Below, in pieces: positions 24,887 through 32,822 of a DNA stretch of 53,172 nt. The notes beneath the pieces are model-generated. The model searched no databases. It saw nothing but the letters and a program-made list of their open reading frames with translations, and was not told where the DNA came from. Position 1 is the stretch's first letter, and each line of letters opens with the position of its first letter. Source of the stretch: CBIHON01 sp966211965 (lineage in GTDB: Bacteria > Pseudomonadota > Gammaproteobacteria > Burkholderiales > Burkholderiaceae_D); assembly GCA_966211965.1 (NCBI GenBank), contig CBIHON010000034.1, positions 1 to 53,172 on the forward strand, given 5' to 3'. A program made the translations under genes and the position numbers.

Positions 24887-25786
24887 ATGAGTGCCACCGT
24901 CATAGTCCCGCCTGCCGCCGCAGCGCGCCATGAACCACTGTATGCGCCGTCCGCCGTGCTGGAGCCGGCATGGGTGCGCATGCTGCTGATCGGCATCGCC
25001 CTGAGCTTTTTGACGCTGTTTTTATTCGTGCCCTTGATCGCGGTGTTTGCCGAAGCTTTGAAAAAGGGCTGGGATGTTTATCTGAGTGCGATCGCCGAAC
25101 CGGATGCCTGGTCGGCCATCAGGCTGACGCTGCTGACGGCGGCGATTGCTGTGCCGTTGAACCTGGTGTTCGGCGTGGCGGCAGCCTGGACCATCGCCAA
25201 ATTCGAATTTCGCGGCAAGAGCATTTTGTTGACCTTGATCGATCTGCCGTTCTCGGTGTCGCCGGTGATCTCCGGGTTGATTTATGTGCTGATCTTCGGC
25301 GCGCAAGGATGGTTCGGTCCGTGGCTGCGCGAGCACGATATCAAGATCCTGTTTGCAGTGCCCGGCATCGTGCTGGCGACCGTTTTTGTCACTTTCCCGT
25401 TTGTGGCGCGCGAGTTGATTCCGCTGATGCAATCGCAGGGCAGCGAGGAGGAGGAAGCTGCGCTCGTGCTCGGGGCTTCGGGCTGGAAAACCTTCTGGCA
25501 TGTGACCTTGCCGAACATCAAATGGGGTTTGCTGTACGGCGTGATCCTGTGCAATGCGCGCGCCATGGGTGAGTTCGGCGCGGTGTCGGTGGTGTCGGGG
25601 CATATCCGCGGCGAAACCAATACCATCCCGCTGCAGGTGGAAATTTTATACAACGAATACAACTTCGCGGCGGCATTCGCGGTGGCTTCCCTGCTGGCCT
25701 TGCTGGCGCTGATGACGCTGGCGCTCAAGTCCTTCATTGAATGGCGGCTGCACGACGAACCCCCCCACCGGATTCAGGAGCATTGA
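24887..25786 (+). CDS. cysW: Sulfate ABC transporter permease CysW
   Basis: This 299-residue permease has six helices and the coupling motif E-E-E-A-A-L-V-L-G-A-S-G-W-K-T-F-W. The hallmark A-R-A-M-G-E-F-G-A-V-S-V-V-S-G-H-I-R-G is also present. It starts one base after the cysT stop and ends two bases before the cysA start. Confidence 0.95.
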   Translation: MSATVIVPPAAAARHEPLYAPSAVLEPAWVRMLLIGIALSFLTLFLFVPLIAVFAEALKKGWDVYLSAIAEPDAWSAIRLTLLTAAIAVPLNLVFGVAAAWTIAKFEFRGKSILLTLIDLPFSVSPVISGLIYVLIFGAQGWFGPWLREHDIKILFAVPGIVLATVFVTFPFVARELIPLMQSQGSEEEEAALVLGASGWKTFWHVTLPNIKWGLLYGVILCNARAMGEFGAVSVVSGHIRGETNTIPLQVEILYNEYNFAAAFAVASLLALLALMTLALKSFIEWRLHDEPPHRIQEH

Positions 25787-25788
25787 TC

Positions 25789-26856
25789 ATGAGTATCGAA
25801 GTCAAGAACATCAACAAGCGTTTCGGCCAATTCGTCGCGCTCGATAATGTGTCGCTGAATTTCCCGGCCGGTGAGTTGACCGCATTATTGGGGCCTAGCG
25901 GCTGTGGCAAGACCACGCTGTTGCGCATCATCGCTGGACTGGAGCAGCCGGATGCCGGCCAGGTCTTGCTCGATGGCGAGGATGCATCGGCGCGTCACGT
26001 GCGCGAGCGGCAAGTCGGCTTCGTGTTCCAGCATTACGCTTTGTTCAAACACATGAGCGTGTTTGAAAACATCGCCTTCGGCTTGCGCGTCAAGCCGCGC
26101 AATGTGCGCCCATCGGAAGCGCAGATTCGCGAGCAGGTGAAAAAACTGTTGGAACTGGTGCAGCTCGATTGGTTGGCCGACCGCTATCCGCCACAACTAT
26201 CGGGCGGTCAGCGTCAGCGTATCGCCCTGGCCCGCGCGTTGGCGGTGGAACCGCGTGTGCTGCTGCTGGATGAACCTTTCGGCGCGCTCGACGCCAAGGT
26301 GCGCAAGGAGCTGCGGCGCTGGCTGCGGCGCTTGCACGATGAATTGCATGTCACCAGTATTTTCGTCACGCACGATCAGGAAGAAGCGCTGGAAGTCGCC
26401 GACCAGGTGGTCTTGATGAACAAAGGCAAGGTCGAGCAGATCGGCCCGCCGGGCGACGTCTACAATCACCCGGCCTCTCCCTTCGTCTACGGCTTCCTGG
26501 GCAATGTGAATCTGTTCCACGGCCGGGTGCACGAAGGCGTGCTGGAAGCCGGCGGCGTCACCTTCGATGCGCCCAATCATGTGCATGCGCAAGATGCCAA
26601 GGGTATCGGCTATGTGCGGCCGCACGATATTGAAATCGATCGCTATGCGCCCGGCGGGGAAGGCATCGTGGCGCGGTTGCGGCGCGCGCACGCAATCGGC
26701 CCGCTGGCGCAACTCGAACTGGAGCGCGGTGATAATGCGGAACTGATCGAGGCGGTGATTTCGAATGAACGCTTTACGCAGTTGCGGTTGAAGGAGGGCG
26801 AGACGCTGCTGGTACGGCCGAAGCGCTTGCATATTTTTGTCGATGAGGCAGTTTGA
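25789..26856 (+). CDS. cysA: Sulfate/thiosulfate ABC transporter ATPase CysA
   Basis: This 355-residue ATPase has a Walker A (G-P-S-G-C-G-K-T-T-L), Q-loop, the signature L-S-G-G-Q-R-Q-R, Walker B (V-L-L-L-D-E-P-F-G-A-L-D) and H-loop (V-T-H-D-Q-E-E-A). A C-terminal regulatory TOBE-like region follows (about 240-350). It powers the CysTW channel. Length is normal for CysA. Confidence 0.96.
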   Translation: MSIEVKNINKRFGQFVALDNVSLNFPAGELTALLGPSGCGKTTLLRIIAGLEQPDAGQVLLDGEDASARHVRERQVGFVFQHYALFKHMSVFENIAFGLRVKPRNVRPSEAQIREQVKKLLELVQLDWLADRYPPQLSGGQRQRIALARALAVEPRVLLLDEPFGALDAKVRKELRRWLRRLHDELHVTSIFVTHDQEEALEVADQVVLMNKGKVEQIGPPGDVYNHPASPFVYGFLGNVNLFHGRVHEGVLEAGGVTFDAPNHVHAQDAKGIGYVRPHDIEIDRYAPGGEGIVARLRRAHAIGPLAQLELERGDNAELIEAVISNERFTQLRLKEGETLLVRPKRLHIFVDEAV

Positions 26857-26879
26857 GTTTTCCCGGACTAGGATGAACC

Positions 26880-27800
26880 ATGAATTTCCAGCAATTGCGA
26901 TCGATACGCGAAGCAGCCCGCCGCGGCTATAACCTGACCGAAGTCGCCAATGTCCTGTTCACCTCGCAGCCCGGCGTGAGCCGGCAGATTCGCGAACTGG
27001 AAGAAGAGTTGGGTGTCGACATTTTTGAGCGCAACGGCAAGCGCCTGACCGGCCTGACCGAGCCGGGAAAAGGCATCCTGCAAATCGTCGAGCGCCTGCT
27101 GCTCGAAGCGGAAAACCTGCGCCAGGCGAGCGAAGAATATTCCGGTGAAAAACGCGGCACATTGACCGTCGCCACTACGCACACCCAGGCGCGCTATGTG
27201 CTGCCGAAAGTGGTGCAGGCCTTTCGCAATGCGTTCCCTGAAGTGCGCATCGCCTTGCAGCAAAGTTCACCCGAACACATCGCCGAATGGGTTCTTTCGG
27301 GCAAGGCGGACATCGGCATCGCAACCGAGGGCCTGAGCCGCTTCGAGGACTTGATTTCCTTTCCTTGCTATCGATGGAGCCACGTTATCGTGGTGCCGCA
27401 AGAGCATCCTCTGGCGGCGCATGCCGCGCCAGGTCTGGCCGAGCTGGCGGCCTATCCATTGATTACCTATGACGTCGGTTTTACCGGGCGCAGCCACATC
27501 GACGAGGCATTCAAGCAGGCCGGCATCGACACCGACATTGTGTTGACCGCGATGGATTCCGACGTGATTCAGCAATATGTCGCACTCGGCCTGGGGGTCG
27601 GCATCGTGGCCTCGATGGCGGTCGAGGACAGCCGCAACAAGGGCTTGCGCGTGATCGAGGCGGCGCATCTGTTTGCGCCGAATGTCACGCGGCTGGCGGT
27701 GCGGCGAGGCGCTTATCTGCGCTCGTATACCTACGATTTCATTTCGCAGTTTGCGCCGGAATTAAATCGCGCCGACATTGAACATGCCTTGAAGGGATAG
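26880..27800 (+). CDS. cysB: LysR-type regulator CysB
   Basis: This 306-residue regulator has the CysB N-terminus M-N-F-Q-Q-L-R-S-I-R-E-A-A-R and helix-turn-helix N-L-T-E-V-A-N-V-L-F-T-S-Q-P-G-V-S-R-Q-I. The effector domain follows, with T-T-H-T-Q-A-R-Y near residue 100. CysB activates sulfur-assimilation genes in response to acetylserine, so it probably controls the operon it closes. It starts 23 bases after cysA. Confidence 0.94.
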   Translation: MNFQQLRSIREAARRGYNLTEVANVLFTSQPGVSRQIRELEEELGVDIFERNGKRLTGLTEPGKGILQIVERLLLEAENLRQASEEYSGEKRGTLTVATTHTQARYVLPKVVQAFRNAFPEVRIALQQSSPEHIAEWVLSGKADIGIATEGLSRFEDLISFPCYRWSHVIVVPQEHPLAAHAAPGLAELAAYPLITYDVGFTGRSHIDEAFKQAGIDTDIVLTAMDSDVIQQYVALGLGVGIVASMAVEDSRNKGLRVIEAAHLFAPNVTRLAVRRGAYLRSYTYDFISQFAPELNRADIEHALKG

Positions 27801-27813
27801 GTTCTTAATCAAA

Positions 27814-27918
27814 TAGGACTTACGCAAAACCGCCCCAGCGGCGTTGCACCTCCTTGCCGTACAACCTCGTACTGTCTGCGTCGGTGCGCCTTGCTGGGAC
27901 AATTTTGCGTAAGTCCTA
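27814..27918. mobile_element. 105-bp MITE with 5-bp target duplication
   Basis: Perfect 16-base terminal inverted repeats (TAGGACTTACGCAAAA and its complement) bound a 105-base element. It is flanked on both sides by TCAAA (27809-27813 and 27919-27923), a clear 5-base target-site duplication. The interior is an imperfect palindrome without coding capacity. It lies between the convergent cysB and mutarotase genes and contains no transposase. Confidence 0.88.
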
Positions 27919-27924
27919 TCAAAC

Positions 27925-28815
27925 TCAAACTGCATCGGCAAGCGTCATCCAGGTTTGATATTCGCCTCCCGGCGCCAGCGTGACCGCACGATCGACCACG
28001 TCGCCCCGTTCGACGCACAGGTAGCCGACATGCCCGCCTTCGCCGATGTCCGGCATGTTGGCATCATTGGTCCATGGATTCCAGACCACCGCGCAGGTGG
28101 AGGCGGATTCGATGGCCACTTTGCGTCCGGCGCACCGCAGGATCTGGAACGCAGGGACATCGAGATAGACGCGGTCGATCGGACCGTTGATCGATAATTC
28201 GTCCTGTTGCGGTTTGTGTTTGCCTCGATCCAGCTTGTCGACGTAGGTCAGGCCTTCCAGCCCGACGACATGGGCCTGCGCCACGTCCTGCATGGCGAAA
28301 TAGGTATGGAATGCGAACGCGAACGGTGCCGGTTCGGCACTGCGGTTTTCGGCACGAAAGCGCAGTTGCAGTTTGCCGCCTATGAACACATCCAGACGGA
28401 AGCGGAAGGCATGCGACCATAGCGGATGCGTCGCGGCATCGCCGTTCAGTTCCAGTGCGAGATGAGTAGAGCCGTCAGGCCCTGTTTCGGCGCCGGCAAG
28501 CGTCCAATCTCTCAGGCGTGCGAAGCCATGAGCGGATTTGCCGTCCGGACCCGGCCCGAACCAGGGTGTGCATAAAGGAATGCCGCCGCGAATCGGCTTG
28601 CCCGGGGCCAGCAGCGCCTTGGGCGACAGCCATAATATTTCATCCTTGCCTGCCGGCTGGAACCCCAGCAGTTGACCGCCTTGCAGTGCAATCACCGCAC
28701 GCGCCTGCCGGTTTTCCACCAGCAGCAGCGGCAGGCCCGGATCACCCGCTTGATGCAGGGCCGGATAGAGTTCGGTGGAATTGATACGGTGCACGCCGAT
28801 GGTGTGATGTGACAA
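27925..28815 (-). CDS. D-hexose-6-phosphate mutarotase (YeaD-like)
   Basis: This 296-residue protein follows the aldose-1-epimerase-like YeaD family: G-G-I-P-L-C-T-P-W-F-G-P, H-G-F-A-R-L-R-D-W, F-A-F-H-T-Y-F and the C-terminal V-W-N-P-W motif. These enzymes interconvert anomers of glucose-6-phosphate and related sugars. The start is a TTG at 28815, supported by AAAGGA eight bases upstream; no ATG fits the family N-terminus. It is downstream of the pseudo-peptidase lipoprotein gene on the same strand with a 27-base gap. Confidence 0.9.
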   Translation of the reverse strand: MSHHTIGVHRINSTELYPALHQAGDPGLPLLLVENRQARAVIALQGGQLLGFQPAGKDEILWLSPKALLAPGKPIRGGIPLCTPWFGPGPDGKSAHGFARLRDWTLAGAETGPDGSTHLALELNGDAATHPLWSHAFRFRLDVFIGGKLQLRFRAENRSAEPAPFAFAFHTYFAMQDVAQAHVVGLEGLTYVDKLDRGKHKPQQDELSINGPIDRVYLDVPAFQILRCAGRKVAIESASTCAVVWNPWTNDANMPDIGEGGHVGYLCVERGDVVDRAVTLAPGGEYQTWMTLADAV

Positions 28816-28842
28816 GGCAGTAATCCTTTCTTGACCCGCCGG

Positions 28843-29967
28843 TTACGGGATGAGCGGCTTTTGCTCGACCAGTTTTGCCTTGATCTCCAGGATGGTTTTT
28901 TCGACCGTCGACAGGCGCGCCGCGGTGGCGGGATGAATCGCGGTGTAGCCGTTCAATACGCCGGCGGGGAATTGGGTAGCCAGGCGCTGCCAGAACGGCA
29001 GCGCGTTATCGATACTGTAACCGGCGCGTGCGACCATGTAGAGCGCCAGCTTGTCGGCCGCGACGTCCATGTCCGGCGTTGCGGGTTTGACGCCCGAGGT
29101 ACCGACCATGACGCTCATATCGGGGCGCATTCGGACCAGGTTGTCGATGATGCCGGCCACGGTTGCACTCATGCGCTGCCTGGTCGGATGCTTCAGGACA
29201 TTGTGCGCCATGCCCCTGGCCAGGACATAGGCCAATTCCTCATCGGTAGCGGCGAAATTGAGCATGCCACGGGTAACGAGCACGCGCAATCCATCCGCAT
29301 AGGAATTGACGTGGTCCGCATTGCCCAGTTCGATGCCGAATGCGCAGGCCAGCGTGAGAGGGACGTTCATTGCTACGTCGGCGCCATTGCGCAGCACCGC
29401 CAGTGTCACGCTGGAGCGGCCGCTGACCAGCGGCGCCAGGATCTTGAGCGCTTCGCCTTGGGCATTGCGTCCTTGCGGCATCGGATTGTCGTCCACCGAT
29501 ACCAGCTTGTCGCCGGGCCGAACGCCGACCCGCGCTGCACCGCTGCCGGCCAGCACGCCGGTAACCTGCAACCGTTCATCCAGGCCCAAGCCCTTGTGCG
29601 CAGCATCGATAAATTCGTCAGTATAGGAATACTGGTTTTTTGCGGTGAAACCGAGCAGGTTGCGCGCATTGCCTTTGCATAGCTGGGGGTTGTTGACTAG
29701 GAGAGGGGCAGCCACACTGTACAGGCGGGCCTGTTGTGCGGAAAGCTGGCGTAGCGCTTGCTGTTCGGGCGTGTAGGCCGGCGCCGGAGGTGGCTTGATG
29801 GGTTGGGGCGGAACCGGAACCGGGGCCGCAACCGGCGCCGGCTTGACCTGCGGCGGCGGTGGAGCTGCACAGCCGCCAAACAGCAAGGTTACCGGCAGCA
29901 GGAGCGCCGGCAGCAGGGCGGGTGCACGTTTCAAGCCGGACGCTGCGTGCATGTGTACGGTAATCAT
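28843..29967 (-). CDS. PDZ and M48-like lipoprotein with degenerate active site
   Basis: This 374-residue protein has a lipoprotein signal (lipobox F-G-G-C, Cys33), a Pro/Ala-rich linker, a PDZ-like segment (about 130-200) and an M48 peptidase-like helix. The zinc motif H-E-x-x-H is replaced by R-G-M-A-H (251-255), and the downstream E-A-D ligand motif reads A-A-D (303-305). The first His, catalytic Glu and third ligand are therefore all gone. It is probably a non-catalytic scaffold or chaperone-like relative. Start codons at 30003, 29967 and 29952 are possible; none has a strong ribosome site. Confidence 0.83.
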   Translation of the reverse strand: MITVHMHAASGLKRAPALLPALLLPVTLLFGGCAAPPPPQVKPAPVAAPVPVPPQPIKPPPAPAYTPEQQALRQLSAQQARLYSVAAPLLVNNPQLCKGNARNLLGFTAKNQYSYTDEFIDAAHKGLGLDERLQVTGVLAGSGAARVGVRPGDKLVSVDDNPMPQGRNAQGEALKILAPLVSGRSSVTLAVLRNGADVAMNVPLTLACAFGIELGNADHVNSYADGLRVLVTRGMLNFAATDEELAYVLARGMAHNVLKHPTRQRMSATVAGIIDNLVRMRPDMSVMVGTSGVKPATPDMDVAADKLALYMVARAGYSIDNALPFWQRLATQFPAGVLNGYTAIHPATAARLSTVEKTILEIKAKLVEQKPLIP

Positions 29968-30027
29968 GAAACGAAATGAAAATGGGGCTTTGCGAAGAAT
30001 CATGAGCGGATCAAAGCCGTTTCAAGG

Positions 30028-30477
30028 TTAATGTTTGCCGGTGCTGCCGAAACCGCCGGCACCGCGTTCGCTCGTGTCGAATTCGTCGACCAGGTTAAAG
30101 CCGACTTGTAGCACGGGAACGATGATCAATTGCGCCAAGCGCTCCATCGGGTTGAGGGTGAATTCGGTTTGGCCGCGATTCCAGGTCGACACCATGAGCT
30201 GGCCTTGGTAATCGGAGTCGATCAGCCCGACCAAGTTCCCCAGCACAATGCCGTGCTTGTGGCCCATGCCGCTGCGCGGCAGAATCATCGCTGCATAACC
30301 GGGGTCGCCGATATGAATTGCCAAGCCGGTGGGGATCAGATGGGTTTCACCCGGTTTGATGGTGAGCGGCGCGTCGATGCAGGCGCGCAGGTCGAGGCCG
30401 GCGCTGCCTTCGGTCGCATAGGCCGGCATTTGCTCTCTCATGCGCGGGTCGAGGATTTTGACGTCGATGGTTTTCAT
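30028..30477 (-). CDS. dut: dUTP diphosphatase
   Basis: This 149-residue enzyme hydrolyses dUTP to dUMP, supplying thymidylate synthesis and keeping uracil out of DNA. The five dUTPase motifs are visible: G-S-A-G-L-D-L-R-A, P-R-S-G-M-G-H-K-H-G, G-L-I-D-S-D-Y-Q-G, R-L-A-Q-L and R-G-A-G-G-F-G-S-T-G. I chose the ATG at 30477; a TTG two codons upstream is open. It normally follows coaBC (dfp), but here a 165-bp mobile element intervenes. Confidence 0.96.
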   Translation of the reverse strand: MKTIDVKILDPRMREQMPAYATEGSAGLDLRACIDAPLTIKPGETHLIPTGLAIHIGDPGYAAMILPRSGMGHKHGIVLGNLVGLIDSDYQGQLMVSTWNRGQTEFTLNPMERLAQLIIVPVLQVGFNLVDEFDTSERGAGGFGSTGKH

Positions 30478-30530
30478 ATGCAAATTATTTGGTCAGGGAT
30501 TGCAAAAAAGAGAGGGAAAAGCAGCGTGTG

Positions 30531-30695
30531 CTAGTGTCCTGTTCCGTAAATTCGTAGCAAAAGTAAAAGTGACGAAATCGGGTCGAGACAAGGAAAAAAG
30601 TACAGCAAGGCCGAGGCCTTGCGCGCATTTTTGACGCGGTATCGGCGCGATTCTCGTCATCTTTTATGCAACGAATTTACGGAACAGGACACTAG
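30531..30695. mobile_element. 165-bp IS630-like MITE between coaBC and dut
   Basis: A perfect 25-base terminal inverted repeat starting CTAGTGTCCTGTTCCGTAAA bounds a 165-base non-coding element. A TA or CTAG flank at both ends suits TA-targeting IS630/Tc1-type transposition. The interior holds a stem GCAAGGCC-GA-GGCCTTGC (30605-30622). The left 52 bases recur at the left edge of the window. It lies 36 bases beyond one gene end and 53 before the other, within a normally tight gene pair. Confidence 0.82.
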
Positions 30696-30746
30696 TGCAC
30701 GCTATAAATTCTGTTGTGGCTGCTCAAAGAAAGAGGCCGGAGCAAT

Positions 30747-31943
30747 TCAAGCTATTCGGTGCGCAATCTCGGCAACCAGTTGCCGTGCCAGTTTCTGCTT
30801 GTCGGCCAAAGGCAGATGGGTCTGGCCTTTCTCATCGAACAGCAGCAACTCGTTGTCATCCTTGCCGAAAGTATTGTGGCCGATGTTGCCGACCAAAAGC
30901 GGGATGCCTTTCTTGGCGCGCTTGGCCTTGCCGTGCTTGACCAGGTTTTCCGATTCGGCGGCGAAGCCCACGCAATACGGCTTGTTCGGCAAGGCGGCCA
31001 CGGTGGCCAGGATGTCCGGGTTTTGCTCGAACACCAGTTGCGGTACGCTGCCGTCGGCTTCCTTCTTCAGTTTCTGCTGGCTCATGTTGGCGACGCGCCA
31101 ATCGGCCACTGCCGCGACCGCGATGAAAATATCCTTGGTGCTGATGCGTGACAGCACGACATCATGCATCTGCTCGGCGGTCTGGACGTTGATGCGCAGC
31201 ACGCCGTAGGGTGTCTGCAACGCGGTCGGGCCGGATACCAGCGTCACCTCGGCGGCGCCGGCTTCGCGGGCGGCGCGGGCAATGGCGTAACCCATTTTCC
31301 CGGACGACAGGTTGGTGATGCCGCGTACCGGATCGATCGGTTCGAAGGTCGGTCCGGCAGTGATCAGGATGCGCTTGCCGGTCAGCAGCTTGGGTTGGAA
31401 CGAGGCGATGATTTCTTCCAGCAGTTGTTCCGGTTCCAGCATCCGGCCCATGCCGATTTCGCCGCAGGCTTGCTCGCCGGCGTCGGGACCGAGGATGGCG
31501 ATACGGTCGGCCTTGAGCTGCTCCGCATTGCGTTGGGTTGCCGGGTTTTGCCACATCTCGACATTCATCGCCGGCGCGATCATGAGCGGCACGCTGGTCG
31601 GGCGTGCCAGGCACAAGGTCGCCAGTAAATCGTCGGCCGCGCCATGCGCCAGCTTGAACATGAAGTCGGCAGAGCAGGGCGCAATCACGATCGCATCGGC
31701 GTCGCGCGTCAGGTCGATGTGCGCCATGTTGTTGGCGATGCGCGCATCCCACTGGTCGGTATAGACGATCCGTCCGGACAGCGCCTGCATCGTCACCGGC
31801 GTGATGAACTGGGTCGCCGCATGCGTCATCACGACCTGGACTGCGGCGCCGGCCTTGCTCAATGCGCGCGTAAGTTCAGCCGCCTTGTAGCAGGCGATGC
31901 CGCCGGTCAAGCCAAGGACAATTTTTTTACCAGCGAGATCCAT
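30747..31943 (-). CDS. coaBC: Bifunctional phosphopantothenoylcysteine decarboxylase/synthetase
   Basis: This 398-residue protein catalyses two steps of coenzyme A synthesis. The N-terminal flavoprotein decarboxylase (residues 1-185) shows G-G-I-A-C-Y-K, P-A-M-N-V-E-M-W and the catalytic-Cys loop A-C-G-E-I-G-M-G-R-M. The C-terminal synthetase has T-A-G-P-T-F-E-P-I-D-P-V-R and L-S-S-G-K-M-G. I chose the ATG at 31943, which has GGAGC upstream and matches the family N-terminus. Confidence 0.95.
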   Translation of the reverse strand: MDLAGKKIVLGLTGGIACYKAAELTRALSKAGAAVQVVMTHAATQFITPVTMQALSGRIVYTDQWDARIANNMAHIDLTRDADAIVIAPCSADFMFKLAHGAADDLLATLCLARPTSVPLMIAPAMNVEMWQNPATQRNAEQLKADRIAILGPDAGEQACGEIGMGRMLEPEQLLEEIIASFQPKLLTGKRILITAGPTFEPIDPVRGITNLSSGKMGYAIARAAREAGAAEVTLVSGPTALQTPYGVLRINVQTAEQMHDVVLSRISTKDIFIAVAAVADWRVANMSQQKLKKEADGSVPQLVFEQNPDILATVAALPNKPYCVGFAAESENLVKHGKAKRAKKGIPLLVGNIGHNTFGKDDNELLLFDEKGQTHLPLADKQKLARQLVAEIAHRIA

Positions 31944-32042
31944 GGATGCTCCTGAAGTGAGTCGCGCGAGAAAGGACTTGAAAGGGCTGATGCGGGGGTA
32001 GATTCCCATCCCCGCCCATTAGTGTAGCAGTTTGAAAAAGCC

Positions 32043-32552
32043 TTACTTGTTGACCCGCCGCAGCTCGTCCAGGATGAACAAACCGGCACCGATGCAGATT
32101 GCGCTATCGGCGATATTAAAGGCGGGGAAATGCGGCAGCTTCGACCCCGGAATGAAAAAGTCCAGGAAGTCGATCACGTAACCGTACAGCACGCGGTCGA
32201 TCAGGTTGCCGATCGCGCCGCCCAGGATCAGCGACAGCGCCCAGCAAAACAGGCGCTGGCCTGCGTGGCGCTTGATCAGGTAAATGATGACAAGCGCGGC
32301 GACGGCGCTGATTCCGGTGAACAGGTAGCGCTGCCAGCCGGATTCGTTCTTGAGGAAACTGAATGCCGCGCCTTCGTTATGAACCAGCACCAGGTTGAAA
32401 AACGAGGTCACCGGATACGACTGATACAGGGTGAATACTTTGGCGATGGTGATCTTGGTGAGCTGGTCGAGCAGGATCACGATGGTCGCGATGCCTAGCC
32501 ATGGCGCCATCGTGGCGGGATTGGGGGAGAATCGATTTTTGTTATTGGCCAT
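32043..32552 (-). CDS. lspA: Lipoprotein signal peptidase (signal peptidase II)
   Basis: This 169-residue membrane protease has four helices and both catalytic-Asp regions: N-L-I-D-R-V-L-Y-G-Y-V-I-D-F and F-N-I-A-D-S-A-I-C-I-G. It removes signal peptides from diacylglyceryl-modified prolipoproteins such as those at 95-313 and 28843-29967. It lies downstream of ileS, as in many bacteria, but with an enlarged 269-base gap filled by inverted repeats. Confidence 0.95.
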   Translation of the reverse strand: MANNKNRFSPNPATMAPWLGIATIVILLDQLTKITIAKVFTLYQSYPVTSFFNLVLVHNEGAAFSFLKNESGWQRYLFTGISAVAALVIIYLIKRHAGQRLFCWALSLILGGAIGNLIDRVLYGYVIDFLDFFIPGSKLPHFPAFNIADSAICIGAGLFILDELRRVNK

Positions 32553-32661
32553 ATCGGAATTCCTGTGTAGGGTTTTGATGGTCTTTATTTTTCGGTTTGG
32601 CAGCTTGCATTCCGCTTTGCCCTATCCAGGCTGCGCGGAACAACATGATCTCGGCGGACGG

Positions 32662-32757
32662 CCTCGTAGGATGGGTGGAGCCGCCGAGGTGCAACCCTTC
32701 AAGTGTACCGTTGATCACGATGGGTTTCACCTCGGCGGCCCCACCCATCCTACGAGG
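32662..32757. repeat. 96-bp inverted repeat between ileS and lspA
   Basis: Thirty-base arms beginning CCTCGTAGGATGGGTGG pair with a single mismatch, and the pairing continues inward through CAACCC/GGGTTT. The outer motif resembles widespread 'TAGGATGGGT' intergenic repeats that I have seen in proteobacterial genomes (recollection, not checked). It is non-coding. Confidence 0.75.
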
Positions 32758-32784
32758 CTCGATATGATCAAGGCGCCAGCACCA

Positions 32785-32822
32785 GAAACAGGGCGGGCGG
32801 ATTTTTTTGCCCGCCCTGTTTC
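32785..32822. repeat. Perfect stem-loop at the ileS 3' end
   Basis: Fourteen-base arms (GAAACAGGGCGGGC and complement) with a ten-base loop lie immediately after the ileS stop codon, with the last arm base touching the stop. On the minus strand no T-run follows, so it may stabilise or attenuate rather than terminate the ileS-lspA transcript. Confidence 0.6.
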
